NCBI RefSeq assembly: GCF_029457495.1
Contig: NZ_CP120361.1
Span: forward strand, 1,814,001-1,878,000
Length of the DNA: 64,000 nt
Source: Chelativorans sp. AA-79
Lineage (GTDB): Bacteria > Pseudomonadota > Alphaproteobacteria > Rhizobiales > Rhizobiaceae
Direction of reading: 5' to 3'
Part shown: one piece after another, positions 18,292 to 26,282 of the stretch
How positions within the stretch are numbered: position 1 is the stretch's first letter
Layout of the letters: each line of letters begins with the position of its first letter
Program-made: the position numbers and the translations under genes
Notes under the pieces: generated by a model
The model's input: only the letters and a program-made list of their open reading frames with translations
Database searches by the model: none
What the model was told of the DNA's origin: nothing

Positions 18292-19113
18292 ATGAATGAT
18301 ATGAGCGAAAAGGCACACGCCGCGGATGTCGACGGCGAGCAGGGCCGCGATGGTGGTGCCAAATCTTTCTACAAAATGGCAGCGGTGCTCGACTGCTTCA
18401 CCCGTGCGAAGGGTCAGCTCTCGATCACGGATATCGTGGAGAAGACGGGCATGCCCCGGACGACGATTCACCGCATCGTCGCATCCCTGCGCGACATCGG
18501 CCTGATCGATCAGGACGGCCGGCGACACGATTACCGGCTGGGCCTGAAAATGTTCTATTACGGCAGCGTGGTTCTGGCGAATCTCGACCTGAACCGGCAT
18601 GCGCGGCCTCACGTCCTGCAACTGCACCAGATTACCGGCGAAATCGTGCATCTCCACATGTTCGACGGGAGTCAGATGGTCTGCATCGAGCGGGAGGAAA
18701 TGGGCGAGGCGCGGCTCACCACGCTCACCACGATCGAGGCCGCGCCGACCTATTGTACGGGCGTGGGCAAGGCGTTTCTGGCTTTCCAGGATGAAATGCT
18801 CATCCGGCGCATCGCTGCTGAAGAGGGCTTGCGTGCTCGCACCGAGCGGACCCTGACGACCATCGAGGCGCTGCTTGCCGACCTCGAGGCGGTTCGCGAG
18901 CGCGGCTATGCGATCGACGACGAGGAGAACGAGATCGGCATCCGCAGCGTCGGCGCTCCGATCCGCGATTCGCGCGGGCAGGTCTTCGCTTCCGTCAGCG
19001 TTTCCGGCCCGACGGAACGCATGCCGCACAGTCGGATCACGGGGCTCGCTCCGACCGTCATACAGACGGCAGATGCCATCTCACGGGAACTGAAACGTCA
19101 CGATAGTCGGTAA
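18292..19113 (+). CDS. IclR-family transcriptional regulator
   Basis: A 273-aa regulator. The N-terminal winged helix covers SFYKMAAVLDCF and QLSITDIVEKTGMPRTTIHRIVASL. The effector domain follows, with TYCTGVGKAFLAF and the late GIRSVGAPIRDSRGQVFASVSVSGP, both hallmarks of the family. The open frame extends 23 codons upstream to another ATG, but the start used here has a GAGCGG-like ribosome site and fits the family length. It lies between the divergent kinase gene and the TTT transporter, and three matching dyads in the locus are its likely targets. Confidence 0.92.
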   Translation: MNDMSEKAHAADVDGEQGRDGGAKSFYKMAAVLDCFTRAKGQLSITDIVEKTGMPRTTIHRIVASLRDIGLIDQDGRRHDYRLGLKMFYYGSVVLANLDLNRHARPHVLQLHQITGEIVHLHMFDGSQMVCIEREEMGEARLTTLTTIEAAPTYCTGVGKAFLAFQDEMLIRRIAAEEGLRARTERTLTTIEALLADLEAVRERGYAIDDEENEIGIRSVGAPIRDSRGQVFASVSVSGPTERMPHSRITGLAPTVIQTADAISRELKRHDSR

Positions 19114-19136
19114 GCTCAACGCGTCCACCCTTTCTT

Positions 19137-19181
19137 ATTCCGGAATATGGGATTGACATTGCAGGCCGGTCGCCATAGTTC
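19137..19181 (+). promoter_or_regulatory. Promoter of the first tctC with IclR-type operator, site 2
   Basis: ATTCC - 7 bp - GGGAT (one mismatch in the second arm) ends on the first T of a perfect -35 box TTGACA at 19153-19158. An ATAGTT/TAGTTC -10 candidate follows after 16-17 bp. The operator therefore touches the -35 box, where a bound IclR protein would block or recruit polymerase. Confidence 0.6.
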
Positions 19182-19214
19182 TCGAATGTCATCTTGAAGA
19201 CTGGGAGGAAGTCG

Positions 19215-20183
19215 ATGAACGTCCCGCGTATAGCTGCTGCAACGCTTGCCCTCACCGTCGCCACAGCGGCACCGTCCCTGGCGGAGGGGTTCTTCACACG
19301 GCCGCTGACGATCGTCGTTCCGGCGGGAGCCGGAGGCGGCGGCGATACCACGACACGCATGTTGGCCCGTGAACTGGAAAAAGGGCTCGGCCAGCCCATT
19401 ACGATCGTCAATCAGGGCCAGGGCGGCGGGGTTGTCGGTCTGACGACGATCCAGAACGCCACGCCGGACGGGTATACGGTCGGCCTGCTCTTTCCGTATG
19501 CAGGCTACAAGATTACCGGCCAGGCAGATTTCACCGCGTCCGATTTCACGCCCATCGCGAATTTCAACGGCGATTCCTCGTCGCTTCTCGTGAGCGCGGA
19601 TTCACCCTTTTCCGATCTGAAGCAGGCGCTGGAGGCGCTCAAGGCCGACCCCGCTGCTTTCAGCATCCACTGCAGCGGCGGCTGCGGCAGTGTCTGGGAT
19701 GTGCCTGTCGCGGGTATGATGCTGGACTACGGGATCGACGTATCGAAAATCAACTGGATTCCGGGGCAGGGAGCGGCAAGCGGGCTGACCGAGCTTGCCG
19801 CCGGAGGCGTGGACTTCCAGACGGCCTCTCTTCCCGAGGCCTCCTCATTGATGCAGGCCGGTCGCGTGCGGGCATTGGCGGTCCTCAGCCCAGAGCCTGT
19901 TCCAGGGTTTGAGGAGGTGCCCCTTGCGGGTTCCACGATCGGCAAGCCCGTGGATGGAGGCACGTGGCGGGCCATCGGCGGTCCGGCCGGCATGCCTGCC
20001 GAGGCGGTCGACGCCTGGGAAAAGGCCATCGAGAGCGCCGTCGCCTCACCCGATTTCCGTGACGCGATGCGCAAGGCGAATTTCGGCGTCCGGTGGATGG
20101 ACTCCGAAGCGCTCGCACAACTGATGGCGCAGCACGAGCGGGACACGGCCCGTGTCATGTCTGCGCTCGGTTATGGCAAGTAG
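19215..20183 (+). CDS. tctC: Tripartite tricarboxylate transporter substrate-binding protein (TctC/Bug), first copy
   Basis: Periplasmic solute receptor, 322 aa, with signal peptide (AAATLALTVATAAPSLA). Family landmarks: PLTIVVPAGAGGGGDTTTRMLA, GQPITIVNQGQGGGVVGL and the C-terminal WMDSEALAQLMAQHE. A strong GGGAGG site 6 bp before the ATG fixes the start. It is closely related to the second receptor gene downstream: both carry GQADFTA.-FTPIA-FN.D and GGTWR.I.GPAGM blocks, so the two probably arose by duplication within this locus. Ligand unknown; Bug proteins bind carboxylates and related polar compounds. Confidence 0.92.
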   Translation: MNVPRIAAATLALTVATAAPSLAEGFFTRPLTIVVPAGAGGGGDTTTRMLARELEKGLGQPITIVNQGQGGGVVGLTTIQNATPDGYTVGLLFPYAGYKITGQADFTASDFTPIANFNGDSSSLLVSADSPFSDLKQALEALKADPAAFSIHCSGGCGSVWDVPVAGMMLDYGIDVSKINWIPGQGAASGLTELAAGGVDFQTASLPEASSLMQAGRVRALAVLSPEPVPGFEEVPLAGSTIGKPVDGGTWRAIGGPAGMPAEAVDAWEKAIESAVASPDFRDAMRKANFGVRWMDSEALAQLMAQHERDTARVMSALGYGK

Positions 20184-20234
20184 CGGCGCACGGCACTAAC
20201 CACGGTTCCGGCAAAGATCGGCGGGGAAAAGACA

Positions 20235-20720
20235 ATGAAGGTGCACGACATCTTCGTCGGCATGGTTCTTCTCGGGGTAGGCGTGTTCGTCGCCGCCTAT
20301 TCCCAGACGCTCACCGCGCCGCGAAATCTGTCCTACGGACCGGGCTTTTTCCCGATGCTCGTCGGAGGGGGGCTTGCCCTCTGCGGTGGCGCGCTGGTCC
20401 TCCAGGGATTGAGCAATCTGAAAGCTGCGCCGCTTGCCGTCCTGCCGGACTGGACCGGGGATGCCAGGAAGGCGGTCCGGTTCTGGATTCTGCCGGCGGC
20501 CATTCTTTTCTATGTCGTGTTCGCGGATGCGCTCGGCTTCCTTGCTACCGCAACCCTCATCGTGGCGACCGTCGTCGCCGTGAGGGGCGCTTCCAAGATC
20601 CGGGCGCTGGCCGTGGGGTTTGCCGTCGCCTTGGTCATGAATATCGGCTTCGCGTCCTTTCTGCATGTGCCGCTGCCCTGGGGGCCGCTCACCTCCGTTT
20701 CGGGGTGGCTGATATGGTAG
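20235..20720 (+). CDS. tctB: Tripartite tricarboxylate transporter small permease, TctB
   Basis: A 161-aa membrane protein with four hydrophobic segments and the early LSYGPGFFPMLVGGGLALCGG motif typical of TctB. It lies between receptor and large permease, and its last codons overlap the tctA start (ATG within ATATGGTAG), so the two permease genes are coupled. It has no function without TctA, which is interrupted here. Confidence 0.9.
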   Translation: MKVHDIFVGMVLLGVGVFVAAYSQTLTAPRNLSYGPGFFPMLVGGGLALCGGALVLQGLSNLKAAPLAVLPDWTGDARKAVRFWILPAAILFYVVFADALGFLATATLIVATVVAVRGASKIRALAVGFAVALVMNIGFASFLHVPLPWGPLTSVSGWLIW

Positions 20721-21526
20721 ATTTCTCCGCCGTCCTCGAGCAACTGGCCGATCCGCATTTGCTGTTCGTCATCGTGCTGTCTGCGATCTACGGGCTTGTG
20801 ATCGGCGCGATCCCGGGTTTGACCGCGCTTATGGCGAGTGCGCTCCTGGTGCCGTTCGTGATCTTCATGGATCCGCTGCCGGCCGTATCGTCCATCATCA
20901 CCGCCTCGGCCATGGCCATCTTCGCAGGCGACATTCCCGGCGCTTTGTTGCGCATGCCGGGTACACCGGCTTCGGCGGCCTATACGGAGGATGCCCACCG
21001 GCTCACCCTCAACGGAAAGGCCGCCGTAGCGCTGGGAGCCGGCCTGTTCGCCTCGGCGATCGGAGGTCTCGTCAGCGCTCTCGTGCTGACGCTGGCCGCC
21101 CCTTCGCTGGCGCGCATCGCACTGGCCTTCTCCAGCGTGGAATATTTCTGGCTGGGGGTTCTGGGGCTGAGCTGCGCCACTTTCGTGGCCGGCCCTTCGC
21201 TGCTCAAGGGTCTTGCCTCTCTGTTTCTTGGGCTCACGCTTGCCACCGTCGGCATGGACCCGATTTCCGGAATCCCACGCTTTACCTTCGGCTCCACGAA
21301 TCTGATCGGCGGCCTGGGACTAATCCCGGTGCTGATCGGGCTCTTCGCGATTTCCGAACTGATGCGCAACGCGAATGCCGATTTCGACGGCAGGGCCGAT
21401 ATCCGCCGAATGGGACCCATAGTCACCACAGCAGGCGCACGGATCTGGCCGCACAAGCTCGGGCTTCTCCGCGGCGGTCTCCTAGAGCACGTCCGGCTTA
21501 ATCCGGGTCATATCCAGCAGCCCTGA
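20714..21526 (+). pseudogene. tctA: 5' part of tctA (TTT large permease), interrupted by IS630
   Basis: The first 257 codons are an intact TctA N-terminal half: GLVIGAIPGLTALMASALLVPF, FAGDIPGALLRMPGTPASAAYTEDA (split), and ISGIPRFTFGS..LIGGLGLIPVLIGLFAISE. At codon CTA (21482-21484) an IS630-family element begins. Translation would run 14 codons into the element and stop. Joining CTA to GGG at 22531 gives LLRGGLLGTLVGALPGAG, the expected conserved TctA sequence, so no coding bases other than the TA duplication changed. The transporter is presumably dead in this strain. Confidence 0.93.
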
Positions 21527-22085
21527 AGTAGTTTGCGCATTCTGCGGGAGTGAACTGGTCGAGGAGTGCGCCAGCGGTATCCCAGAGCGCTTTGATGGTG
21601 CGCTCGGCTTTTGCCCGCAGGAGCGCTTTGAGCTTTGAGAAGGCATTCTCGATGGGGTTGAAGTCCGGGCTATAGGGCGGCAGGAACATGAGGGTTGCAC
21701 CGGCTTGCTCGATCGCGTCGCGGACGCCTGCTGCCTTGTGTGCCGGCAAGTTGTCCATGATGACGACATCGCCGCGCCTCAGGGTGGGGACCAGGACCTG
21801 CTCGACATAAGCGAGGAAGACGGTGCCATTCATGGCGCCATCGTAGACGAAGGGCGCGGTCATGCCGGACAGGCGCAGTGCGCCGGTGAAGGTGGTGGTT
21901 TTCCAGTGCCCATGCGGCATGCCGGCTCGGCAGCGTTCGCCGCATGGCGCGCGACCCCGCAGGCGGGCCATCTTGGTGGACAGGCCGGTCTCATCGATGA
22001 AGACAAGCCTGGCAGGGTCGAGGTCGAGTTGGCCTTCGAACCAATCCTGCCGGCGCTTCAGGACATCAGGACGGTCCTGCTCCAA
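21498..22085 (-). CDS. IS630 transposase, catalytic part (orfB), copy 1
   Basis: A 195-aa DDE domain. [14 protein letters not shown] holds the first Asp, [13 protein letters not shown] the second, and [14 protein letters not shown] the Glu. It starts with TTG within the frame but is probably made only as a fusion: the frame is open upstream into a run of six A residues (complement of 22099-22104), and a one-base shift there joins FKK to [12 protein letters not shown], which is how single-frame IS630 transposases read. It ends 13 bp from the left repeat. Confidence 0.9.
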   Translation of the reverse strand: MEQDRPDVLKRRQDWFEGQLDLDPARLVFIDETGLSTKMARLRGRAPCGERCRAGMPHGHWKTTTFTGALRLSGMTAPFVYDGAMNGTVFLAYVEQVLVPTLRRGDVVIMDNLPAHKAAGVRDAIEQAGATLMFLPPYSPDFNPIENAFSKLKALLRAKAERTIKALWDTAGALLDQFTPAECANYFRAAGYDPD

Positions 22086-22443
22086 TGCATGCGCGGACTT
22101 TTTTGAACGTCCAGCCCCGCCCGCGCAGCCAGGCGCTCAGGGCACTGCGGCCGATACACACGGAGCGCTCGGCTGCGAGCCGCTCGACCATCTCGTTCAG
22201 CGTCACGTCCTTGTTCGCCTCGATCATGGCAACAACGAACGTCTCGTGCGCATCCAGGCGTGAGCCCCGCGGCTTGCCCTGACGCCGCGCCGAGCGTTCC
22301 CCGTTCTCACGCGCCCGCCTGATCCAGACAATTGCCGTCGAAACGCCGACGCCAAACCGTGCCGCGACGGAGCGCGCCGAAGCGCCTGCCGCTGCAGCAT
22401 CCAGAACCCGCATCCGAAGATCCTCACCGTAAGCTCGAGCCAT
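22066..22443 (-). CDS. IS630 transposase, DNA-binding part (orfA), copy 1
   Basis: A 125-aa N-terminal domain with a helix-turn-helix ([24 protein letters not shown]) and a second one near [15 protein letters not shown], typical of IS630. The start is the ATG of MARAYGED, with GGAG six bases upstream; earlier ATG codons in the frame are less well placed. The frame ends shortly after the A6 run, reading [11 protein letters not shown] functional transposase needs a frame change into orfB at this run. Confidence 0.88.
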   Translation of the reverse strand: MARAYGEDLRMRVLDAAAAGASARSVAARFGVGVSTAIVWIRRARENGERSARRQGKPRGSRLDAHETFVVAMIEANKDVTLNEMVERLAAERSVCIGRSALSAWLRGRGWTFKKVRACIGAGPS

Positions 22444-22530
22444 CGCCATCTCCTGCAACGGCGACGGTGAATCATAAAACCCAATCCGTGTCATCAACGC
22501 TACGACTCGGAGTTCAACGGACGTGCTCTA

Positions 22531-23277
22531 GGGACGCTGGTGGGCGCCCTTCCGGGGGCGGGCTCGGACATCGCCGCTTGGATATCCTATGCCATTGCGC
22601 GCCGAGGCTCGCGCGTCGGCCGGCGGGATGACGAGCAGGGCTCCGTCGAGCGGATCATGTCTGCAAGTGCCGCAAACAACGCAAGTTTGGGTGGTGCCTA
22701 TATCCCCGCGACGGTCTTCGGGATTCCAGGTGACGCCATCACCGCGATCGTGATCAGCGTCATGTTCATCAAAGGACTTAATCCGGGTCCGACGCTCTTC
22801 CTGAACAATCCGGAAACCATCTATACGATCTTTGCGATCTTCTTCATCGCCAATCTCCTGCTCGTTCCGCTGGGCATCCTGTGTATTCGCGGCTTCGGGC
22901 TCATCCTGCGGCTGCCGTCAAGCTACGTCTCGCCGGTCATCCTCGTCTTCTGCATCCTGGGCGCCTTCTCCGTCGAAAACACGCTGTTCGCTGTGGGGCT
23001 GGTGGCGGCGTTCGGGCTGCTAGGCTACCTCATGGAAGCCAACGACATCCCGCTGGCGCCCGCGATTCTCGGCCTCATTCTGGGCCCGATGATCGAGCAG
23101 ACCTTCATGACGACCATGCTGAAGTCGCAGGGAAGCCTTGCGATCTTTTTCGAGCGGCCCATCGGCGCTGCCATCGGAGTCGTGACGATCCTCACATGGC
23201 TGACCGCGATTGGCGTGAAGGTCTTTTCGCGCGGGGCCGAAGAAGGCCGTGCAAGGAAGGACGTGCAACCGACCTGA
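22531..23277 (+). pseudogene. tctA: 3' part of tctA (TTT large permease) after the IS630 insertion
   Basis: This is the C-terminal half of TctA in the frame that continues the 5' part: GTLVGALPGAGSDIAAWISYA, then SAANNASLGGAYIPATVFGIPGDAITAIVISV and the final helices with ILGLILGPMIEQTFMTTML. The GALPGAG and GIPG motifs are the most conserved in the family. A GTG inside the segment could start a truncated protein, but it would lack the N-terminal half of the channel. The sequence is otherwise undamaged, which argues for a recent insertion. Confidence 0.92.
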
Positions 23278-23362
23278 ATTCACCCTCGCTGCTCAGGCAA
23301 TCCGCACTTCGGGATACATAATATATTTAGTGGCAATAATTCTTTATACTGGGAGTTATGTC

Positions 23363-23434
23363 TTGAGACAGCGGCTTGTTGTCTGTATGGTGTAGAATGC
23401 TGGAGGCAACAATGCTTATTCCAATTATCGGAAC
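23363..23434 (+). promoter_or_regulatory. Promoter of the second tctC with IclR-type operator, site 3
   Basis: A candidate promoter TTGAGA (23363-23368) - 17 bp - TATGGT (23386-23391) lies in an unusually A/T-rich gap. Downstream of the expected start point is ATTCC - 7 bp - GGAAC at 23418-23434, matching the two other IclR-type sites in arms and spacing (one mismatch). A repressor bound here would block the elongating polymerase. The second receptor gene therefore has its own promoter and could still be expressed despite the IS upstream. Confidence 0.55.
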
Positions 23435-23446
23435 ATGGAGAGAGAA

Positions 23447-24433
23447 ATGACCTTCACCAGGCACGTCATCATTGCAACAGCGGCTCTTACGGCAATCTCG
23501 GCAGCGGCGGGGCCTGCCTTCGCCCAATGGCCTGAACGGCCCGTAACTTTGATTGCGGTGGCCGGTGCGGGCGGGGGCAGTGACTACACGATGCGTCTCC
23601 TGGCCCGCGAGCTGGAGGAGAATACGGGTCAGCCGTTCACCGTGGTGAACCAGGCCCAGGGCGGCGGCATCGTCGGCTACACCAGTTACAGCAGCGCGAA
23701 GAAGGACGGCTATACGCTCGGCCAGCTTTCCCCCTTCGCTCAGTTCCGCCTGCTCGGTCAGGCGGATTTCACGGCCGAGAGCTTCACGCCGATCGCGCAG
23801 TTCAATGCTGATCCCGCGGCCGTTCACGTTGCGGCCGATTCGAAGCTGCAGTCGATCAACGACATTATCGCTGCTTTGAAGGCTGATCCGGAGAGCCTGA
23901 AGATTTCGTGCGGCGGCACCTGCAGTGCAAGCTGGGACATCCCCTTCGTTTCGCTGATGCTGGAAGAGGGAATCGATGTCGCGAAGCTGAATCTCATCCC
24001 CGCTCAGGGCTCGGCTGCCGCCCTTCAGGAACTCGCATCCGGCGGCATGGACGTGGTGCTCTGCTCCGTGCCCGAGACCGACTCGCTGACTTCGGCGGGT
24101 CTCGTCAAGACGGTTGCCGTGCTCAACGATACGCGCTTGGAGAAGTATCCGGACGTGCCGACGGTCGAAGAAGAGACTGGAAAGGCCGTTGCCGGTGGCA
24201 CCTGGCGCGGCATTGCCGGTCCTGCGGGAATGGATCCCGCCCTCGTCGCCGAGATCGAAGCCGAGCTTAAGAAGGCGTTCGATTCGGAGCGCTTCCAGAG
24301 CGGCATGAAGGACCGTGGCTTCGGCGCCGTCTGGCTGGGAACCGATGCGTTTAGCGCCTTCGTCGAGAAGCACGAAGAGCAGACTCAGCGCGTCATGGAC
24401 GCGCTGGGAACAAGCGCGGCTGCGCAGAAGTGA
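23447..24433 (+). CDS. tctC: Tripartite tricarboxylate transporter substrate-binding protein (TctC/Bug), second copy
   Basis: Periplasmic receptor, 328 aa, with signal peptide ending AGPAFAQW. It has PVTLIAVAGAGGGSDYTMRLLA, GQPFTVVNQAQGGGIVGYTSY and LGTDAFSAFVEKHEEQTQ. The ATG used has GGAGAGAG just upstream; an in-frame ATG four codons earlier lies next to the operator. It shares long blocks with the first receptor gene, including LGQADFTAE.FTPIAQFN, and a cysteine pair in SCGGTCSASWD matching HCSGGCGSVWD of the first copy. That pair is not a general Bug feature and may mark a subgroup. Confidence 0.92.
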   Translation: MTFTRHVIIATAALTAISAAAGPAFAQWPERPVTLIAVAGAGGGSDYTMRLLARELEENTGQPFTVVNQAQGGGIVGYTSYSSAKKDGYTLGQLSPFAQFRLLGQADFTAESFTPIAQFNADPAAVHVAADSKLQSINDIIAALKADPESLKISCGGTCSASWDIPFVSLMLEEGIDVAKLNLIPAQGSAAALQELASGGMDVVLCSVPETDSLTSAGLVKTVAVLNDTRLEKYPDVPTVEEETGKAVAGGTWRGIAGPAGMDPALVAEIEAELKKAFDSERFQSGMKDRGFGAVWLGTDAFSAFVEKHEEQTQRVMDALGTSAAAQK

Positions 24434-24528
24434 GTTTTCGTGGCCGCGGTAGCGCGCGGCCACCGATCCCGGCGCGCGACATGCCCAAGGCGTCCGGCAA
24501 GAAAGACAGGGCAACCAAGGAAAGACCG

Positions 24529-25443
24529 ATGTCCCACAGACTCGAAGGTATCATCCCACCCCTCGTGACGCCCTTCAAGGCGGACGAGACCATTGACGAA
24601 GCCGCTCTGCGTGAGAACGTGCGGTTCATGCTGCGCAAGAATGTCCACGGCATCTGCCTTGGCGGAAGCACCGGCGAGGGCCATACCCTGTCGACGGAAG
24701 AGTTGGCGCGCTCGGTCGAGATTGCCACGGAGGAGGTCGGCGGCCGTATTCCCGTGATTGCCGGTATCATCGCCAACAGCACGCGGAGCGCCATAGAAAA
24801 GGCCAAGGCCGTGGGCCGCTTCAACGTGGCCGCGCTGCAGATCACGCCCGTACACTACGTCTTCAAGCCCGATGACGACGCCACCTACGCCCATTTCGAG
24901 CGCCTGACGCGCGAAACCGACATTCCCGTCATCATCTACAATGTCGTGCCGTGGAACTATTTGAGCCCCAAGCTCCTGGTCAGGATCATGAAGGGCCTGC
25001 CGGGCGTCATCGGCGTGAAGCAAAGCGCCGGCGACCTCAAGCTGATGGCCGATCTCCTGGTCAGCGCACCACAAGGCAAGCTGGTCCTGACGGCGGTCGA
25101 CGCGCTCCTTTATCCCTCCTTCGCCATCGGCGCCCACGGCACGATCGCGGCCAATCCAGCCGCAGTGCCCGGCGTGTGCGTGACGCTGTGGAACGCGGTC
25201 AAGGCGGGCGATCATGCCAAGGCGCAGAAGATCCACGAGGCGCTTCTCAAGTTCTGGAACACGATCTCGGCCGACAATCTTCCCGCCAATGTGAAGTACT
25301 GCCTCGGCAGGCAGGGAGTCCCCGGCGGGCAACCGCGTATGCCGATGCCGGCCATTTCCGCGATACAGGCGCGAGCGATAGACGAGGAACTGCAAAACGT
25401 TCTGCAATGGGACGAGACACAGGCTGCCTCGCAAGCCGCGTAG
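24529..25443 (+). CDS. DapA-family aldolase/lyase
   Basis: A 304-aa class I aldolase-type TIM barrel. GGSTGEGHTLS is the carboxylate-binding loop, IYNVVPWNY supplies the catalytic Tyr, and GVIGVKQSAGD the Schiff-base Lys, so the site is complete. It starts at the ATG of MSHRLEG with AAGGAAAG upstream and lies 95 bp after the receptor gene, probably in one transcript. Family members include dihydrodipicolinate synthase, N-acetylneuraminate lyase, KDG aldolase and hydroxyproline-pathway dehydratases. Catabolic use is likely given the transporter context, but the substrate cannot be read. Confidence 0.9.
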   Translation: MSHRLEGIIPPLVTPFKADETIDEAALRENVRFMLRKNVHGICLGGSTGEGHTLSTEELARSVEIATEEVGGRIPVIAGIIANSTRSAIEKAKAVGRFNVAALQITPVHYVFKPDDDATYAHFERLTRETDIPVIIYNVVPWNYLSPKLLVRIMKGLPGVIGVKQSAGDLKLMADLLVSAPQGKLVLTAVDALLYPSFAIGAHGTIAANPAAVPGVCVTLWNAVKAGDHAKAQKIHEALLKFWNTISADNLPANVKYCLGRQGVPGGQPRMPMPAISAIQARAIDEELQNVLQWDETQAASQAA

Positions 25444-25461
25444 GATCGCAGGCATGTGGTC

Positions 25462-25491
25462 ACCGGCGCCTGCACGCGTGCGTGCGCCGGT
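25462..25491. terminator. Hairpin between convergent genes
   Basis: ACCGGCGC pairs perfectly with GCGCCGGT across a 14-nt loop in the 58-bp gap between the convergent DapA-family and methyltransferase genes. No U-run follows on either strand, so it may be a weak or Rho-assisted terminator, or an mRNA-end stabiliser. Confidence 0.4.
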
Positions 25492-25501
25492 TCCGTACCG
25501 C

Positions 25502-26110
25502 TCAGTTCGGCTCGAACCGGCTAACTTCCAGACCCGAGCCGACCGGCAGGAGCACGCTCGTCATTCCCGGCTTGGCGCGGACGGCTTTGCCGTATCGCGC
25601 CACGTTGTCGCCGCCCGGATGCAGCATGTTGTCGGCGACGATGATCGCGCCGGGATTGAGCTTCGGATAGAAGGCTTCGAGGCAGGGTACATAGAGATCC
25701 TTCCAGAGATCGACCAACACGAAATCGAGCCCGCTCTCCAGCCGGTCGATCATCTCCAGGGCATCGCCCACCTTGAAGTCGATATGGCCGGCAAGCCCCG
25801 CTTTGACCGCCATGTCGCGCGCATAGGCGGACTTGTCGTCCTGCAGTTCCATCGTGATCAGCCGGCCGCCGGTCGCCCGCGCCGCTTCGGCCAGCCAGAT
25901 GCCGGAATAACCGTAGGACGTGCCAAGCTCAAGGATGGTAGGCGTCGTCAAGCTCTTTGCGAGGATGTTCAGCAAGCGCCCAGTCTCCGGCCCGACGGCC
26001 AGCAGCCGGTGCTCGCGGCCACTCTGCGCGGCGATGCCGCCTTGGCCCTGCCGCTCCTGCCGGATCATCTCGTGATAGGCGTCGAGTACCGCCGTGATCT
26101 TGTCGTCCAT
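25502..26110 (-). CDS. SAM-dependent O-methyltransferase, family 3 type
   Basis: A 202-aa class I methyltransferase. The SAM-binding glycine motif is ILELGTSYGYSGIWLA, followed by an acidic strand end GRLITMELQDDKSAYA, then HIDFKVGDALEMIDRL and FVLVDLWKDLYVPCLEA. The late GAIIVADNMLHPGGDNVARYG corresponds to the metal-binding D-N of catechol-type O-methyltransferases. It is a single gene convergent with the DapA-family gene. A catechol-like acceptor would fit the nearby catecholate siderophore locus, but nothing in the sequence proves the link. Confidence 0.85.
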   Translation of the reverse strand: MDDKITAVLDAYHEMIRQERQGQGGIAAQSGREHRLLAVGPETGRLLNILAKSLTTPTILELGTSYGYSGIWLAEAARATGGRLITMELQDDKSAYARDMAVKAGLAGHIDFKVGDALEMIDRLESGLDFVLVDLWKDLYVPCLEAFYPKLNPGAIIVADNMLHPGGDNVARYGKAVRAKPGMTSVLLPVGSGLEVSRFEPN

Positions 26111-26282
26111 GCGAACTCCCTGAATGGCTGATGCTTTCGGAGCTTAGGAGCGACGCCAGCCGATTTTTCAGATCCTCGCGGAAGGTAAAGCGAACCAGAT
26201 GGCGTTCGATAAGGCCAGGGGCGGAAACCGCCAGTGTATGCCTTCCGTCGATACAACGGAAATCAAGATATATCGGATGCAT

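Larger units (their letters stand above)
21485..22528 (-). mobile_element. IS630-family insertion sequence, copy 1 (1,044 bp)
   Basis: The ends are perfect 11-bp inverted repeats (GAGCACGTCCG at the left, CGGACGTGCTC at the right), bounded by a duplicated TA at 21483-21484 and 22529-22530, the IS630/mariner-type target duplication. The element carries two overlapping leftward transposase reading frames. It interrupts tctA; without it, the target reads CCTAGG. An apparently identical copy lies 26,055 bp downstream. Confidence 0.96.

Noticed and set aside
20093..21526. A long frame joining the end of the first tctC region to tctA as one protein
   Set aside because: The upstream part is the out-of-frame shadow of tctC and tctB; tctA starts at the ATG overlapping the tctB stop.
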